A stretch of DNA of 64,000 nucleotides, taken from the NCBI RefSeq assembly GCF_001571145.1, contig NZ_BCTF01000020.1, positions 47,903 to 111,902 of the forward strand, in the 5' to 3' direction. The position numbers were made by a program, and so were the translations under genes. The notes beneath the pieces were generated by a model that did not search any database, was not told where the DNA came from, and worked only from the letters and a program-made list of their open reading frames with translations. This document shows positions 42,955 to 52,042 of the stretch, piece by piece (the first letter of the stretch is position 1; every line of letters starts with the position of its first letter). This stretch comes from Hydrogenophaga flava NBRC 102514. GTDB lineage: Bacteria; Pseudomonadota; Gammaproteobacteria; Burkholderiales; Burkholderiaceae_C.

Positions 42955-43380
42955 ATGGACGAGTCGACCATGTGGTGGCTGATAGCTGCGGCGCTGGTGG
43001 CGCTCGAGCTTTTCACCGGTACGTTCTACCTCCTCATGCTGGCGGTCGGGCTGGTAGCCGGCGCGCTCGCCGCCCACCTGGGACTCTCTTTCTCCGGTCA
43101 GTTGGTGGCTGCAGCCCTGGTCGGGGCGGCCGCCGTGGTCATCGGGCACCTGCAACGCCGCAAGCGCAAAGGCGATCCATCGGTCCGGTCCCTGCGCAGC
43201 GTGAACCTGGACATCGGAGAAACGCTGCACGTGGACAACTGGCATCCCGATGGCACTGCCAGCGTGCGCTACCGGGGTGCACAGTGGACCGCTGTGCTTG
43301 AACAAGGCCAGGTGGCGGAGACGGGCAACTACAGGGTCACGGAACTGGTGGGCAACCGGCTCAAGGTCGAGAAGGCCTGA
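42955..43380 (+). CDS. nfeD: NfeD family membrane protein
   Basis: A 141-residue protein with two or three N-terminal membrane spans and a C-terminal OB-fold (about 80-141, ending in VTELVGNRLKVEKA). Short NfeD proteins pair with SPFH proteins, here encoded 51 bases downstream. ATG at 42955 follows GGAGGA. Confidence 0.9.
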   Translation: MDESTMWWLIAAALVALELFTGTFYLLMLAVGLVAGALAAHLGLSFSGQLVAAALVGAAAVVIGHLQRRKRKGDPSVRSLRSVNLDIGETLHVDNWHPDGTASVRYRGAQWTAVLEQGQVAETGNYRVTELVGNRLKVEKA

Positions 43381-43431
43381 TCCGTCAACAAACTCCGTCA
43401 AGCAAATTTTCAACTGCACAGGGACATCAAC

Positions 43432-44349
43432 ATGGAAATCGCACTGTTTCTTTTCATCGTCGCGGCGATCTTCATCATCCGGGCGGTCAAGGTCGTGCCC
43501 CAGCAGAATGCATGGGTGGTCGAACGCTTGGGCAAATACCACGCATCGCTGGCGCCAGGGCTCAACTTTCTCGTGCCCTTCATCGACAAGGTGGCCTACA
43601 AGCACAGCCTCAAGGAGATCCCGCTGGATGTGCCCAGCCAGGTCTGCATCACGCGGGACAACACCCAGCTGCAGGTCGATGGCATCCTGTACTTTCAGGT
43701 GACCGACCCGATGCGCGCCAGCTACGGCTCGTCCAACTACATCGTGGCAGTGACCCAACTGGCCCAGACCTCTCTGCGCTCGGTGATCGGCAAACTGGAA
43801 CTGGACAAGACCTTCGAGGAGCGCGACATCATCAACGCGCAAGTGGTGCAGGCGATTGACGAAGCGGCGCTGAACTGGGGCGTCAAGGTGCTGCGCTACG
43901 AGATCAAGGACCTAACGCCGCCCAAGGAGATCCTGCACGCCATGCAGCAGCAGATCACGGCCGAGCGCGAAAAGCGCGCCCTGATTGCCGCCTCCGAGGG
44001 TCGCCGGCAGGAGCAGATCAACATCGCCACCGGTGAACGCGAAGCCTTCATTGCCCGCTCCGAGGGCGAAAAGCAGGCTGCCATCAACCAGGCCCAGGGT
44101 GAAGCCGCCGCGATCACGGCGGTGGCCGACGCCACGGCCCAGGCCATCGAGCGCATCGCCACCGCCATCCGGCAACCTGGCGGCGAGCAGGCCGTCCAGC
44201 TCAAGGTGGCCGAGCGTGCGGTGGACGCCTACGGGAAGGTGGCTGCCGATGCGACCACCACCCTCATCGTCCCAGGCAACATGAGCGAGGTCTCGGCCCT
44301 CATCGGCTCGGCCATGAAGATGATCGGCACCACCAAGGCCAAGGAGTGA
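43432..44349 (+). CDS. SPFH/Band 7 (stomatin-like) membrane protein
   Basis: A 305-residue stomatin/QmcA-like protein with one N-terminal membrane anchor. The Band 7 domain (VVPQQNAWVVERLGKYHASL onward) is followed by a coiled coil rich in Ala, Glu and Arg. Such proteins oligomerise in membrane microdomains with NfeD and may affect membrane proteases. It ends 39 bases before tRNA-Ser. Confidence 0.92.
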   Translation: MEIALFLFIVAAIFIIRAVKVVPQQNAWVVERLGKYHASLAPGLNFLVPFIDKVAYKHSLKEIPLDVPSQVCITRDNTQLQVDGILYFQVTDPMRASYGSSNYIVAVTQLAQTSLRSVIGKLELDKTFEERDIINAQVVQAIDEAALNWGVKVLRYEIKDLTPPKEILHAMQQQITAEREKRALIAASEGRRQEQINIATGEREAFIARSEGEKQAAINQAQGEAAAITAVADATAQAIERIATAIRQPGGEQAVQLKVAERAVDAYGKVAADATTTLIVPGNMSEVSALIGSAMKMIGTTKAKE

Positions 44350-44388
44350 AAAACGCGCTCAGCGGCCTGCTACAATCGCAGGCTTCGC

Positions 44389-44479
<91 letters not shown>

Positions 44480-44488
44480 AAATGACGT

Positions 44489-44533
44489 AAGCCCTTGAAT
44501 CCAAACGGATAGTTTTGATTCAAGGGCTTTTTC
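44489..44533 (+). terminator. Intrinsic terminator after tRNA-Ser
   Basis: A 13-bp stem (44489-44501 with 44517-44529) is followed by TTTT. It lies just inside island 1, so the island supplies the terminator for the tRNA gene. Confidence 0.8.
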
Positions 44534-44542
44534 GTTTCTGAG

Positions 44543-44563
44543 TGGTACACCAGCCTGGTACAC
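44543..44563 (+). repeat. Two TGGTACAC repeats, possible integrase arm sites
   Basis: TGGTACAC occurs at 44543-44550 and 44556-44563, and once more at 59940-59947 near the other end of island 1. Short direct repeats on both sides of the core suit arm-type binding sites of the integrase. Inferred from position only. Confidence 0.45.
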
Positions 44564-44582
44564 CGGCGCTAGACTGTCTTCC

Positions 44583-46199
44583 ATGAAAGACGACGAGATG
44601 TACCGACATCCTCGCTTGCACAAGCGCGGCGACACCTTTTACTTTAGAGCCAAAGTCCCCGTCGATCTGGTCGCTTGCTACCCGGGCGCTGAAATCAAGT
44701 TTTCTCTTCGCACGCGCGACCGTCAGGTCGCGTGGCAGCGTGTCCAGATCGAGTCCCTGCGTCTGGATCGCGAGTTTGACGAGCGCAGGAAGTCAGCCGT
44801 CCAGAACACTGAGCCGCTCACCGTCGTGACCAACATCGACGATGAGTTCATCGCCAAGCTGAAAGCCTCCTTCTTGCGCGACTCACTTGATAGCGACACC
44901 GACTTGCGCACTAGTCCGTTTGGCGAGGTGGACTATGAACTGCGTCAAGAGCATCTTGAGCAGCAGCTTGCAGCGCTGCGCCAGGCCAACCGCACGGGTG
45001 ACACGTCCCTCATCGAAGGACTGCTGAAGGTATTCCTTCGGTCCCAGGGCTATGAGCTGCGTCTCTCCGACCGGGACTACCGCAGACTGTCACTGGCATT
45101 CTTGCAAGGGTACACCAAGACCATTCAGAGCATCGCGCTTCGCGACGAGGGCGAGTTGGTCGAGCCCGAGGTACTTGCTCCGTCATCCAGTCTTCTGCCC
45201 AGACCGATCGCACGACCTGCTCTGGCGCAGTTCACCTGGGATCAGCTCTTCGAGAAATGGCGCAACGCGACCGTCCGCCGGCCCAAGACATCGGACGAGT
45301 TTCAACGCATCCTCAAAGCGTTCGAGACATTTACCAAGGGCATGCAGCCAGCGGAGGTAGGCAAGCGGCAGGTCATCGACTTCCGCGACCACTTGCTGGC
45401 CGAGCAGCAGACCAGCAAGACCGTAGACAAGAAGATCTCGATCCTGCGGACCATCTTTCGGGTCGCGGTACACGATGAATTTCTACCGTCTGACCCGACA
45501 GCGGGCGTGTTGGTCGCCATGCCCAAGACAACCAAGAAGCCTCGCGCTGGCTTTACCTCGGATGAGCTGGGCATCATCTTCGGGGCCACGGTGTTTCAGC
45601 GTGGCGCGGTAGCGGGCCGCAAGTTTGGCCCGGCGGAGTTCTGGCTGCCGTTGATCGGCCTCTACACCGGAGCGCGCATCGAAGAAATCGCGCAGTTGCG
45701 TGTGAGGGAGATCCGTCGCCACCCGACCCTGGGCCATTTCTTTCATATTACCGACGAGGGGGAGGACAGCGCGGTCAAGAATGAGAGTTCAAGGCGGCGG
45801 GTGCCAATCCATCAACGCCTGCTGGATGCTGGCCTTCTCGCCTATGCTGAGTCGCTCCCTGACCAGGGCGGGTATCTCTTTCCGACACTGACCCCCGACA
45901 AGTACCAGCGGCGCAGCTCTAGCTTCGGCAAGGCGTTCGGGAAGTTCCTGCGTGACGAGCTGAAGATCCTGGACAGGCGCAAAGTGTTCCACTCGTTCCG
46001 ACACCTGTTCAAGCACCGCTGTCGCGAGCTCGGTATTTCGGAAGATGTACACGATGCGCTGACCGGGCACACAAGCGCCAGCGAGGCGCGTTCGTACGGC
46101 AACGACGAATACCCGCTGGAACCGCTGTTTGCAGCCATGGCCGCCTTCCATTTCGAGGGAGTGCCCACCCCATTGAGCTACGCGCAGTGGCCCAAGTAA
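44583..46199 (+). CDS. Tyrosine site-specific integrase of island 1
   Basis: A 538-residue recombinase. The N-terminus resembles the DUF6538 arm-binding domain (HPRLHKRGDTFYFRAKVP), then a core-binding SAM-like domain (about 215-305) and a catalytic domain. The catalytic set is present: Arg in YTGARIEEI, His-x-x-Arg in HSFRHL, His in LTGHTS and nucleophile Tyr in RSYGNDEY. Located 105 bases inside attL, transcribed inward. It should excise the island and re-form attP. Confidence 0.92.
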   Translation: MKDDEMYRHPRLHKRGDTFYFRAKVPVDLVACYPGAEIKFSLRTRDRQVAWQRVQIESLRLDREFDERRKSAVQNTEPLTVVTNIDDEFIAKLKASFLRDSLDSDTDLRTSPFGEVDYELRQEHLEQQLAALRQANRTGDTSLIEGLLKVFLRSQGYELRLSDRDYRRLSLAFLQGYTKTIQSIALRDEGELVEPEVLAPSSSLLPRPIARPALAQFTWDQLFEKWRNATVRRPKTSDEFQRILKAFETFTKGMQPAEVGKRQVIDFRDHLLAEQQTSKTVDKKISILRTIFRVAVHDEFLPSDPTAGVLVAMPKTTKKPRAGFTSDELGIIFGATVFQRGAVAGRKFGPAEFWLPLIGLYTGARIEEIAQLRVREIRRHPTLGHFFHITDEGEDSAVKNESSRRRVPIHQRLLDAGLLAYAESLPDQGGYLFPTLTPDKYQRRSSSFGKAFGKFLRDELKILDRRKVFHSFRHLFKHRCRELGISEDVHDALTGHTSASEARSYGNDEYPLEPLFAAMAAFHFEGVPTPLSYAQWPK

Positions 46200-46201
46200 A
46201 A

Positions 46202-46241
46202 AAACCCGACGGGGCTGGCTGCAACCGTCGGGTTTCCACCC
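46202..46241 (+). terminator. Terminator after integrase 1
   Basis: An 11-bp stem (46202-46212 with 46224-46234) carrying A and T tracts can act in both directions. It sits between the integrase and the convergent gene at 46302. Confidence 0.75.
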
Positions 46242-46301
46242 AGTTTTTTTGGGGTGGTGAATCATGGTGTCGGGCCGGTGCCAGCCAGGTCCGTGCCTTC
46301 C

Positions 46302-47087
46302 TCAATTGCCAAAACTGATGTTCTGAAAAGAATAGGCACCAGTTTTATACGCAATCAGCCTTTGGGCGTCTTGGGCGTTCCAGCCGCGGCCGGCCAGGTC
46401 GGTGCGCAGCCGCCGTTCGAATGCTTCGGTGCACACGAAAACCACTCGCTCAAGCACGGCACCAACTGCCAGCTCCCGACCAAGCCGCGAACGAGCCCAG
46501 TCCAACCAGTTGAGCAAGGCCGCGTAGTCCTTGGCGTTGCGGCGGCTACGCTCCACCTCCACCCACGTCCACGCGCTACCCGAGCGCAAGAGGACATCCG
46601 GCTTCTTGCCCGCCAGCCCGTTCTCACCGCCCGCCCACGCACCGCGCGAGATCTCGCGCTCGGTCGAAACTCTGTAACCCTGAACGATGCTGCCTACGGC
46701 GATGGCATTCGCGATGCAGCGATGTCGGTAGTAGCTCGCGCTGAACGAACGCACAAGGTCCTTGCCGGATGCGGCGGGCAGCCCGACATCCTGCAGACGC
46801 CGAGCGCCTGGCTCTGCCACGGCGTAAATCTGGGCACCGTCTGGCGCGGTCGCACGAAGGACCATGCGCTGCTCCAGCATCCGACGCAGTGTTCGTTGTG
46901 CCATCCGCAGTTGACTTGCAGTCGGCTCCACCTGGGCGAAGGTGAGTTCGCCTTTCGGGTGCCGAGCCCATGTGCTCCACACCAGCACAGCGAGGTCGCG
47001 TGTGCGCAACCACCCAAAACGGTGAAGCGCCCGCAAGATGCGGACCTCGTTGTCGGCGGCTACCCGCCGCCCATCGCTGTTTTTCAC
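46302..47087 (-). CDS. Replic_Relax-like (winged helix plus nuclease-like) protein
   Basis: A 261-residue protein. An N-terminal winged helix (ILRALHRFGWLRTRDLAVLVW) precedes a domain with KPDVLL and WVEVERS, matching the PD...E-x-E/D pattern of the Replic_Relax family, which acts in replication or mobilisation of plasmids and integrative elements. GTG at 47087 has an excellent AAGGAGA site. It is transcribed away from a hairpin-rich non-coding region that could be its target. Family assignment is by motif memory and moderate. Confidence 0.62.
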   Translation of the reverse strand: MKNSDGRRVAADNEVRILRALHRFGWLRTRDLAVLVWSTWARHPKGELTFAQVEPTASQLRMAQRTLRRMLEQRMVLRATAPDGAQIYAVAEPGARRLQDVGLPAASGKDLVRSFSASYYRHRCIANAIAVGSIVQGYRVSTEREISRGAWAGGENGLAGKKPDVLLRSGSAWTWVEVERSRRNAKDYAALLNWLDWARSRLGRELAVGAVLERVVFVCTEAFERRLRTDLAGRGWNAQDAQRLIAYKTGAYSFQNISFGN

Positions 47088-47315
47088 GAAGAATCTCCTT
47101 TGGGGTTTCTTCGTCTAGCGATGAACCGCCCGTTCGTCCCGCTGTTCCATCCGGGACGAACGGGGGCTGCGAACAGGTTGTCCTGCGGCAACCGGGCACC
47201 GTTCACTTTTCCCGATCTGGACGACCGGCCGTTCTCTCGGGGTGTCTGGACGCCACCCCGTGCCCCAGGAGTACCGGCGCCCCACGTCTTCCAGCGCCCG
47301 CACAGCGGGAGCCTC

Positions 47316-47407
47316 CAGGCGCGGGAAACGGGGGCACCCGTCTTCGCTGGACGCTGCGCCGGCTTTGGTCATTGCGTTGCCTGACGTGCCCCCGTTTCCC
47401 GCGCCTG
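47316..47407. repeat. 22-bp perfect inverted repeat, 48-base loop
   Basis: Bases 47316-47337 are the exact reverse complement of 47386-47407. The arms carry G and C runs flanking AAA/TTT. It is the longest perfect stem I noticed in the non-coding region. Confidence 0.8.
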
Positions 47408-47616
47408 CGGCTTGGGGCGCGGGGCTATGCCCCCCACTGCGCCACCGACGGTCTTGGGACCGTCTAAGTCTCGACGACGGTTTGCAACCTGTCGGACTTT
47501 GTCTTGCGGCACCCCCGCATTCGCTTGCCCGGTGGGCCGGGCGTGCGCTCATGGGCTTCGGCTGAACGCCTTGCCCCACGTGTGCGACTTTGTAGCCACG
47601 CGGCCCCCAGATTCCC

Positions 47617-47644
47617 GCGCGGACTGGCTGCCGCCAGTCCGCGC
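47617..47644. repeat. 12-bp perfect hairpin
   Basis: GCGCGGACTGGC (47617-47628) pairs perfectly with 47633-47644 around a TGCC loop. No T tract, so not a usual terminator. Confidence 0.7.
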
Positions 47645-47981
47645 CGACTGCGCTGCGCACCACCCGGGAACCTCGACGCGGCGTCGATCCTGCTTTGTCG
47701 CCCGCTGGCAACCGTAGCCGAGTGTCCGGGGAAGAGCCAACGGCACGCCCCTGCTGAAACGGCACCCGGTCCCTATGGGCTGCGGCTTTGTATTCACCGA
47801 TGGCCAACCCCGGGCACCCAGCTGTGCACGTTTGCAGGCGACGAACTCAGGAAAGACGGCTTTCACCGTGGTTCCGGGCGCGTGCGAAGGCTCCAGGGGC
47901 CGGACGCACAGGCTCGGAATCTTGGAATCCGGCTTACCAGGACCGCCGAGCTGACCATCAATCCAACCAGGAACCCAAGAC

Positions 47982-48371
47982 ATGGACACTTTGCCAACCA
48001 TTCACAGCTACACCCGTGCCGACGCGATTGCGGACGGCATCCTCATCGACGCCACGAATATGGCACGCGAAGCGGGGTTCAAGGTCCCGGTGGCATTGAC
48101 TGCCGAGGTCTGGAACGACTGCGTGACATGGACAGAGGAAGACAGCAAGCGGCAGGTCTTGCAGGACGAAGCAGGCAGGCTTTGGGACGTTTTGTGGATG
48201 GCATTCGTAGCGGCGCGGCGAGCCCATGGCGACCGGATCAGCTTTCAGCTCTACCGCGTGCCGCGCGGTGGGCGCGGCTGCCGCCCTCGGCTCACAACAC
48301 TGCAACTGCACATCGGTCCGGGCGATGGAATGGAACCGGTGATCACGGTTCTGTTGCCCGGACAAGACTGA
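47982..48371 (+). CDS. DUF6573 family protein
   Basis: A 129-residue soluble protein resembling the DUF6573 family of plasmids and integrative elements (IHSYTRADAIADGILIDAT, then the RLWDVLWM helix). Function unknown. ATG at 47982. It starts a short plus-strand pair with the next small gene. Confidence 0.72.
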   Translation: MDTLPTIHSYTRADAIADGILIDATNMAREAGFKVPVALTAEVWNDCVTWTEEDSKRQVLQDEAGRLWDVLWMAFVAARRAHGDRISFQLYRVPRGGRGCRPRLTTLQLHIGPGDGMEPVITVLLPGQD

Positions 48372-48403
48372 GGCTCACCATCAACACCGACGAAGGAACT
48401 TCC

Positions 48404-48616
48404 ATGAACCTCTGGACCTGGCTGTGCGACTGCTTTTCCAGCACAGCGAACCATGAACAAAGCGCCCCTGTGATCAATCCGAGCACCGGCCTGCCCATGG
48501 TCGACAACAGTATCGGCGGCATTGACGTCGGTGGCAGTCTCTTCGGGCAAGACATCCATCAGAGCAGCGGATCGATGGACTTCGGTGGCGGCTTCGACGG
48601 GCACGATCACATGTGA
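48404..48616 (+). CDS. Small mobile-element protein with NPSTGLPMV motif
   Basis: A 70-residue protein starting MNLWTWLCDCFSS. A Gly/Asp-rich tail carries INPSTGLPMVDNSIGGIDVGG, a pattern I have seen in small proteins encoded on plasmids and integrative elements beside DUF6573-like genes. Function unknown. It follows DUF6573 by 32 bases and ends before a terminator. Confidence 0.65.
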   Translation: MNLWTWLCDCFSSTANHEQSAPVINPSTGLPMVDNSIGGIDVGGSLFGQDIHQSSGSMDFGGGFDGHDHM

Positions 48617-48630
48617 CGCGCAGACGAAAA

Positions 48631-48656
48631 AAGAGGGGCTGATGCCCCTCCTTTTA
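48631..48656. terminator. Bidirectional terminator
   Basis: GAGGGGC (48633-48639), TGAT loop, GCCCCTC (48644-48650), flanked by A and T tracts. It separates the plus-strand pair from the convergent polymerase operon. Confidence 0.8.
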
Positions 48657-48671
48657 CTTCCGTCATGTGTT

Positions 48672-49034
48672 TCAGTCGTCGTCCTCCAACAGGGTGACGG
48701 TGGGCGCGCTACCCGGTTGCTGTTCAACAGCAATCAGCCCGGCCAACCGCAGACGCTCCAGCGCCTCGTACTTCGCATCGCGAGACACCCCCATCGCCGC
48801 CAGCGGCTTGCTTGCGAGCTTGACGGTCCTGGACTTCTGCAGTCCAGACAGATACCAGAGCGTGAGGCCAACCTGGAGGGTCTTGCCAGGCATCTTTGCC
48901 GCTTGCTGCATCCAGCCCAACGGCAGTGGCCCCTTGATGAAGCCTGCCGACCTCTCCGGTGCTGGCGTGTATCCGCCCTTGACAGCGGACCACGCGTGGC
49001 GGCGCTCTTCGACGGGTGCGGCTTGCAGCGTCAT
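48672..49034 (-). CDS. Hypothetical protein, probable winged helix
   Basis: A 120-residue protein. Its C-terminal half (KPLAAMGVSRDAKYEALERLRLAGLIAVE) has the look of a winged-helix DNA-binding domain. ATG at 49034 overlaps the polymerase stop by four bases, so it belongs to the polymerase operon. Similar small proteins accompany such polymerases in integrative elements; the role is unknown. Confidence 0.65.
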   Translation of the reverse strand: MTLQAAPVEERRHAWSAVKGGYTPAPERSAGFIKGPLPLGWMQQAAKMPGKTLQVGLTLWYLSGLQKSRTVKLASKPLAAMGVSRDAKYEALERLRLAGLIAVEQQPGSAPTVTLLEDDD

Positions 49035-50773
49035 TGAGCGGTCTCCCCTTCCAGCTCGCTCAGCAAGTCCTGGACCGTTTCCCACATGACGGTGCCGCGC
49101 TCGTCGCAGAAGCGCTCCGGGGCGCGAATCAGCTTCGCGTCCGAGCGCAGCTCAAAGCCGCCCAGCAGCTGGGCGCTGGCCTGCCGCATCAGCGACTGCA
49201 TGCGCTCGGTGTCGGCTTCCAGTTGCTCCAGCGGCGCTTCAATCAGCACAGCGTCGTGGACAGGTGCGACGACCTTGATTCCCGCCTCGGTGGCGAGGCA
49301 GCAGGCCAGGCGCAGCATTTCCGCGCCGTTGCCCTGCATCGGGAAGTTCCTGAGTGACCGGCCGTTTGGCCGATCATCAACGTGCAGCATCCAGCCGAAC
49401 ACGGTCCACAGCTTTCGCTGGGTCAATGCGTGGTCGAGCACGCCGTCGGACCACGCCCAAAATTTTGCGTAGGTGCGACGGTGCATCCTGAGCAGTTCCC
49501 TGGCGAAGACGGGCGGCTGCTGGATGCGGCGCGCCAGGCTTTCCTCCTGCATTCCGTACTGGACAGCCAGCACGCAGGCCTTGAACTGGTCGCGCTGCGG
49601 GCCGTGGGTCGCCTTCGTCGCATCAGGCGGGACAGCTCCAGCTTGCTTGGCGAACGCGAGGTATGGGTCGCCCGACAGGTACGCTGCTTTCATCTTCTCG
49701 TCGCCGGACAGGGCGGCGGCGATACCGAACTCCTGCTGGCTCCAGTCCACGTAGGCCAAGCCGTGGCCCGGCGCCGGTCTGATGAGACCCCGCAGCCAAG
49801 CGGACAGACCGAAGACGAACTTCGAGTTCGACGGCTGGTTGCGGCCCGTTCGTGCCCGGAACATCGACATCATGGCCCGGTTGCGGTTGTCCTGGCCGAC
49901 GGCCAGTTCGCTCAGGCGCAGCTGACCTAGCGCCTGGCGCAGGTCCTTAAGGGGGCGAAGATGCGGGTGCGACTTGCACTGCTCGCTGAAGGTGTCGTCG
50001 TCCAGCGCCAGCCGGCCGGACGCCAGCGTTGGCCAGGCGATGCCATGGGCCTGCAGGTAGGCGGCGAACCTTGCTTGCTTGAACGTCCGGCCGTCGTAGA
50101 CGTGGTACTGGTCATCCACCTTGGCAATCAGACGGTCTTGCAGGCTACTCCAGTGCTCGCGCAACTTGGCAAGGAGTTCGCCATCAACTGGAATGCCATC
50201 GAACTCGATGTGCGCAACGGCCTTTGTGTACCTACCACGCAGCAGTGCCTGACCCAGACGGGGGTGTTCGAAGATGAACCCCTGCATGGAGCCGAGCAGC
50301 TGGGTGGTGGCGGTCACGTCGGAAGCGCAGTAGTCCAGTATGGCTTGGCGCTCAGCTTCGCTGTACGCACCACCCCGCAGAATCAGGTCGCGCATGGCGT
50401 CCTTTTCCAGGGCGCTGATGCCACTGTGGCCGTAGTACTCAAGTGCTCCGAGCAGGCCATTGCTGACTGGGAGCGTCTTGCCGTTGGTCTCGACGCGGAA
50501 CTCGGCGTATAGGTCGAGCACGTTCGCTGGCAGGGGCCAGTCAAGCGCCAGATGGCACCCCATTTCAGCGGAAGCGTAGTAAGCCACGACAAGGCTGTCG
50601 GGGCTGGTTGGATATGGGCATGGCCCGGTTTTGAGTTCATCCTCCCAGAGGCGGATTTCACGACCGCTGTTCACCTCGTATGCGACGAGACAAACAGGAT
50701 CGGGCCGCTCACCAGGAGCAGCCCGAAACTCAAAATCGACGACCCACACCTCGGTGTAGGCGTCGATGCGCAT
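49031..50773 (-). CDS. Family A DNA polymerase (phage/ICE type)
   Basis: A 580-residue polymerase. An N-terminal 3'-5' exonuclease-like region starts at VVDFEFR (D and E at about 13-15). The palm has motif A YVDWSQQEF, motif B around RDQFKACVLAVQYGM and motif C VHDAVLIE, where Ala replaces the usual Glu after HD. Length is far below PolI and fits element-borne enzymes. ATG at 50773 is chosen over a non-ATG codon one position upstream. It may copy or repair the island DNA after excision or transfer. Confidence 0.87.
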   Translation of the reverse strand: MRIDAYTEVWVVDFEFRAAPGERPDPVCLVAYEVNSGREIRLWEDELKTGPCPYPTSPDSLVVAYYASAEMGCHLALDWPLPANVLDLYAEFRVETNGKTLPVSNGLLGALEYYGHSGISALEKDAMRDLILRGGAYSEAERQAILDYCASDVTATTQLLGSMQGFIFEHPRLGQALLRGRYTKAVAHIEFDGIPVDGELLAKLREHWSSLQDRLIAKVDDQYHVYDGRTFKQARFAAYLQAHGIAWPTLASGRLALDDDTFSEQCKSHPHLRPLKDLRQALGQLRLSELAVGQDNRNRAMMSMFRARTGRNQPSNSKFVFGLSAWLRGLIRPAPGHGLAYVDWSQQEFGIAAALSGDEKMKAAYLSGDPYLAFAKQAGAVPPDATKATHGPQRDQFKACVLAVQYGMQEESLARRIQQPPVFARELLRMHRRTYAKFWAWSDGVLDHALTQRKLWTVFGWMLHVDDRPNGRSLRNFPMQGNGAEMLRLACCLATEAGIKVVAPVHDAVLIEAPLEQLEADTERMQSLMRQASAQLLGGFELRSDAKLIRAPERFCDERGTVMWETVQDLLSELEGETAQ

Positions 50774-51411
50774 CAAATCTCCCCGCGCAGACGCTTCACG
50801 ATGGGATGGTCAAGCGACGTGATGAGCCGGTCCTTGAACGCCAGGTTCAGCACCTCGCGGAAGCTCAGCTCAGGCCAGTCGGGTTCGTCCGACACGTTCG
50901 GCGCCTCGTACACGTCGTATGCGCCCACGTGGCGGTTTGCGACCAGGCGCACCCAGCTGTTCTTCGCAATGTCGGCGGCGGAGTGGGCGGACTGCGACCA
51001 CTGGTCCAGGCGGCCGTCGTCGCCGGGCAGGTTCACAGGCCACAGTGCGACGTTGCCGTCGCGGCCGACGTACGTGTACAGCTGCTTGGCGCGCACCTCC
51101 TGTGCGAGGTCGGCAGCCAGGGTCGGCATCACGAAGTAGCACTCGCCGTCTTCCTTGAGCTGCAGGATGAGCGCAGCCATCGACCAGTCAGCGCCGGGAT
51201 GGACGCGCACGAACGTTTGGTTGCCGGGCTTGCGCACGGGCACGGTGGTGGTGAGCTTCTTAACGCCAGCCGAGGCGCCGAAGTTCTGCGGCAGGCGGAG
51301 AGCTGTCAGGTCGAGCGAGGCCCCAGGGGCGCTTGCATCGGTCGGATACGGTGCCTGGGTCAGGTCGTGGGTAGCGGTAGGGGCTTCAGTTTTGGCGGAT
51401 TTTTGAGCCAT
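50773..51411 (-). CDS. Hypothetical protein upstream of the polymerase
   Basis: A 212-residue soluble protein I do not recognise. The first 45 residues are low in complexity (Thr, Ala, Pro); a globular part follows with ECYFVMPTLAADLAQEVRAK and WPVNLPGDDGRLDQWS. The operon link to the polymerase (overlapping stop/start) suggests a DNA-replication accessory, for example a single-strand-binding or polymerase partner. That is inference. Confidence 0.65.
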   Translation of the reverse strand: MAQKSAKTEAPTATHDLTQAPYPTDASAPGASLDLTALRLPQNFGASAGVKKLTTTVPVRKPGNQTFVRVHPGADWSMAALILQLKEDGECYFVMPTLAADLAQEVRAKQLYTYVGRDGNVALWPVNLPGDDGRLDQWSQSAHSAADIAKNSWVRLVANRHVGAYDVYEAPNVSDEPDWPELSFREVLNLAFKDRLITSLDHPIVKRLRGEI

Positions 51412-52042
51412 GAGGGTTCCAATCAGGAGAGAGACAAAGAACCAGTGACAGGCATCACTGGGGTGAACCCATCGGCGCGGGACTGTTGATGTGTGCGTCC
51501 GCAGCCTCTGGTTCTTCGTCTAGAACCGTCACCCCCGATCTTTTTATTCCCCCAGGCGTCTTTACAAACTCTTTACATTCAGCCGCGCACGATCACCGTG
51601 GCGCCGACAGCAACTCGTGAGGGTTTGCACCTGTCGTGTTCGCACGCACCAGGGTGCTGGGGCACGCCGCACCTGCTCCATCTAATTAAGAAGTCTCCCT
51701 ACAAGACACAGGGGGTCCAGGGCGTGCCGGCTGCCGCCGCCGGGCTTTGCGGGCTCCGCCCCACACCTCGTCCCGAGTCGCGGCCGTACGGCTTCAATCC
51801 CTCACGCCTCCGGCCATGGGCAAGCCCACGGCCTGCGCGCTGCGCTTGCCCATTTCACGCAGGCAGGTGTGGTGGTGGGTTGGCTTGCTGGTCCCTCCAT
51901 GCTGTCACACCGTTCTCGCCGGCAAGGTCTGCGCACCCTTCGTGCGCTAGCGGCCAATTGGCCGTCTGCGAACCTGTGCCTGCTCCGCTGCGATGTGCCC
52001 CTTCCGGTCCCGGGCAATCCCGCCCGGCTTCTGGAGCTTTTG
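51412..52042. other. Non-coding stretch upstream of radC
   Basis: I see no supported gene in these 631 bases. A 6-bp hairpin (GGTTCT/AGAACC near 51510-51528) lies just upstream of the polymerase operon. The strongest compositional feature is runs of GC-rich palindromic blocks around 51720-51960. Some of it must hold promoters for the divergent polymerase operon and radC. Confidence 0.4.

Larger units (their letters stand above)
47088..47981. other. Structured 894-bp non-coding region, candidate oriT/origin or ncRNA
   Basis: No convincing gene lies here; the frames that are open are GC-rich artefacts. It contains perfect inverted repeats: 12-bp (47129-47140/47153-47164), 22-bp (47316-47337/47386-47407), 7-bp (47447-47453/47458-47464) and 12-bp (47617-47628/47633-47644). 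Placement upstream of the Replic_Relax-like gene suggests a nicking or replication origin; a structured RNA is the alternative. Confidence 0.55.

Noticed and set aside
47504..48616. 370-codon frame crossing the hairpin region
   Set aside because: Only its last 70 codons, from ATG at 48404, resemble a known small protein; the rest is non-coding DNA and overlaps DUF6573.
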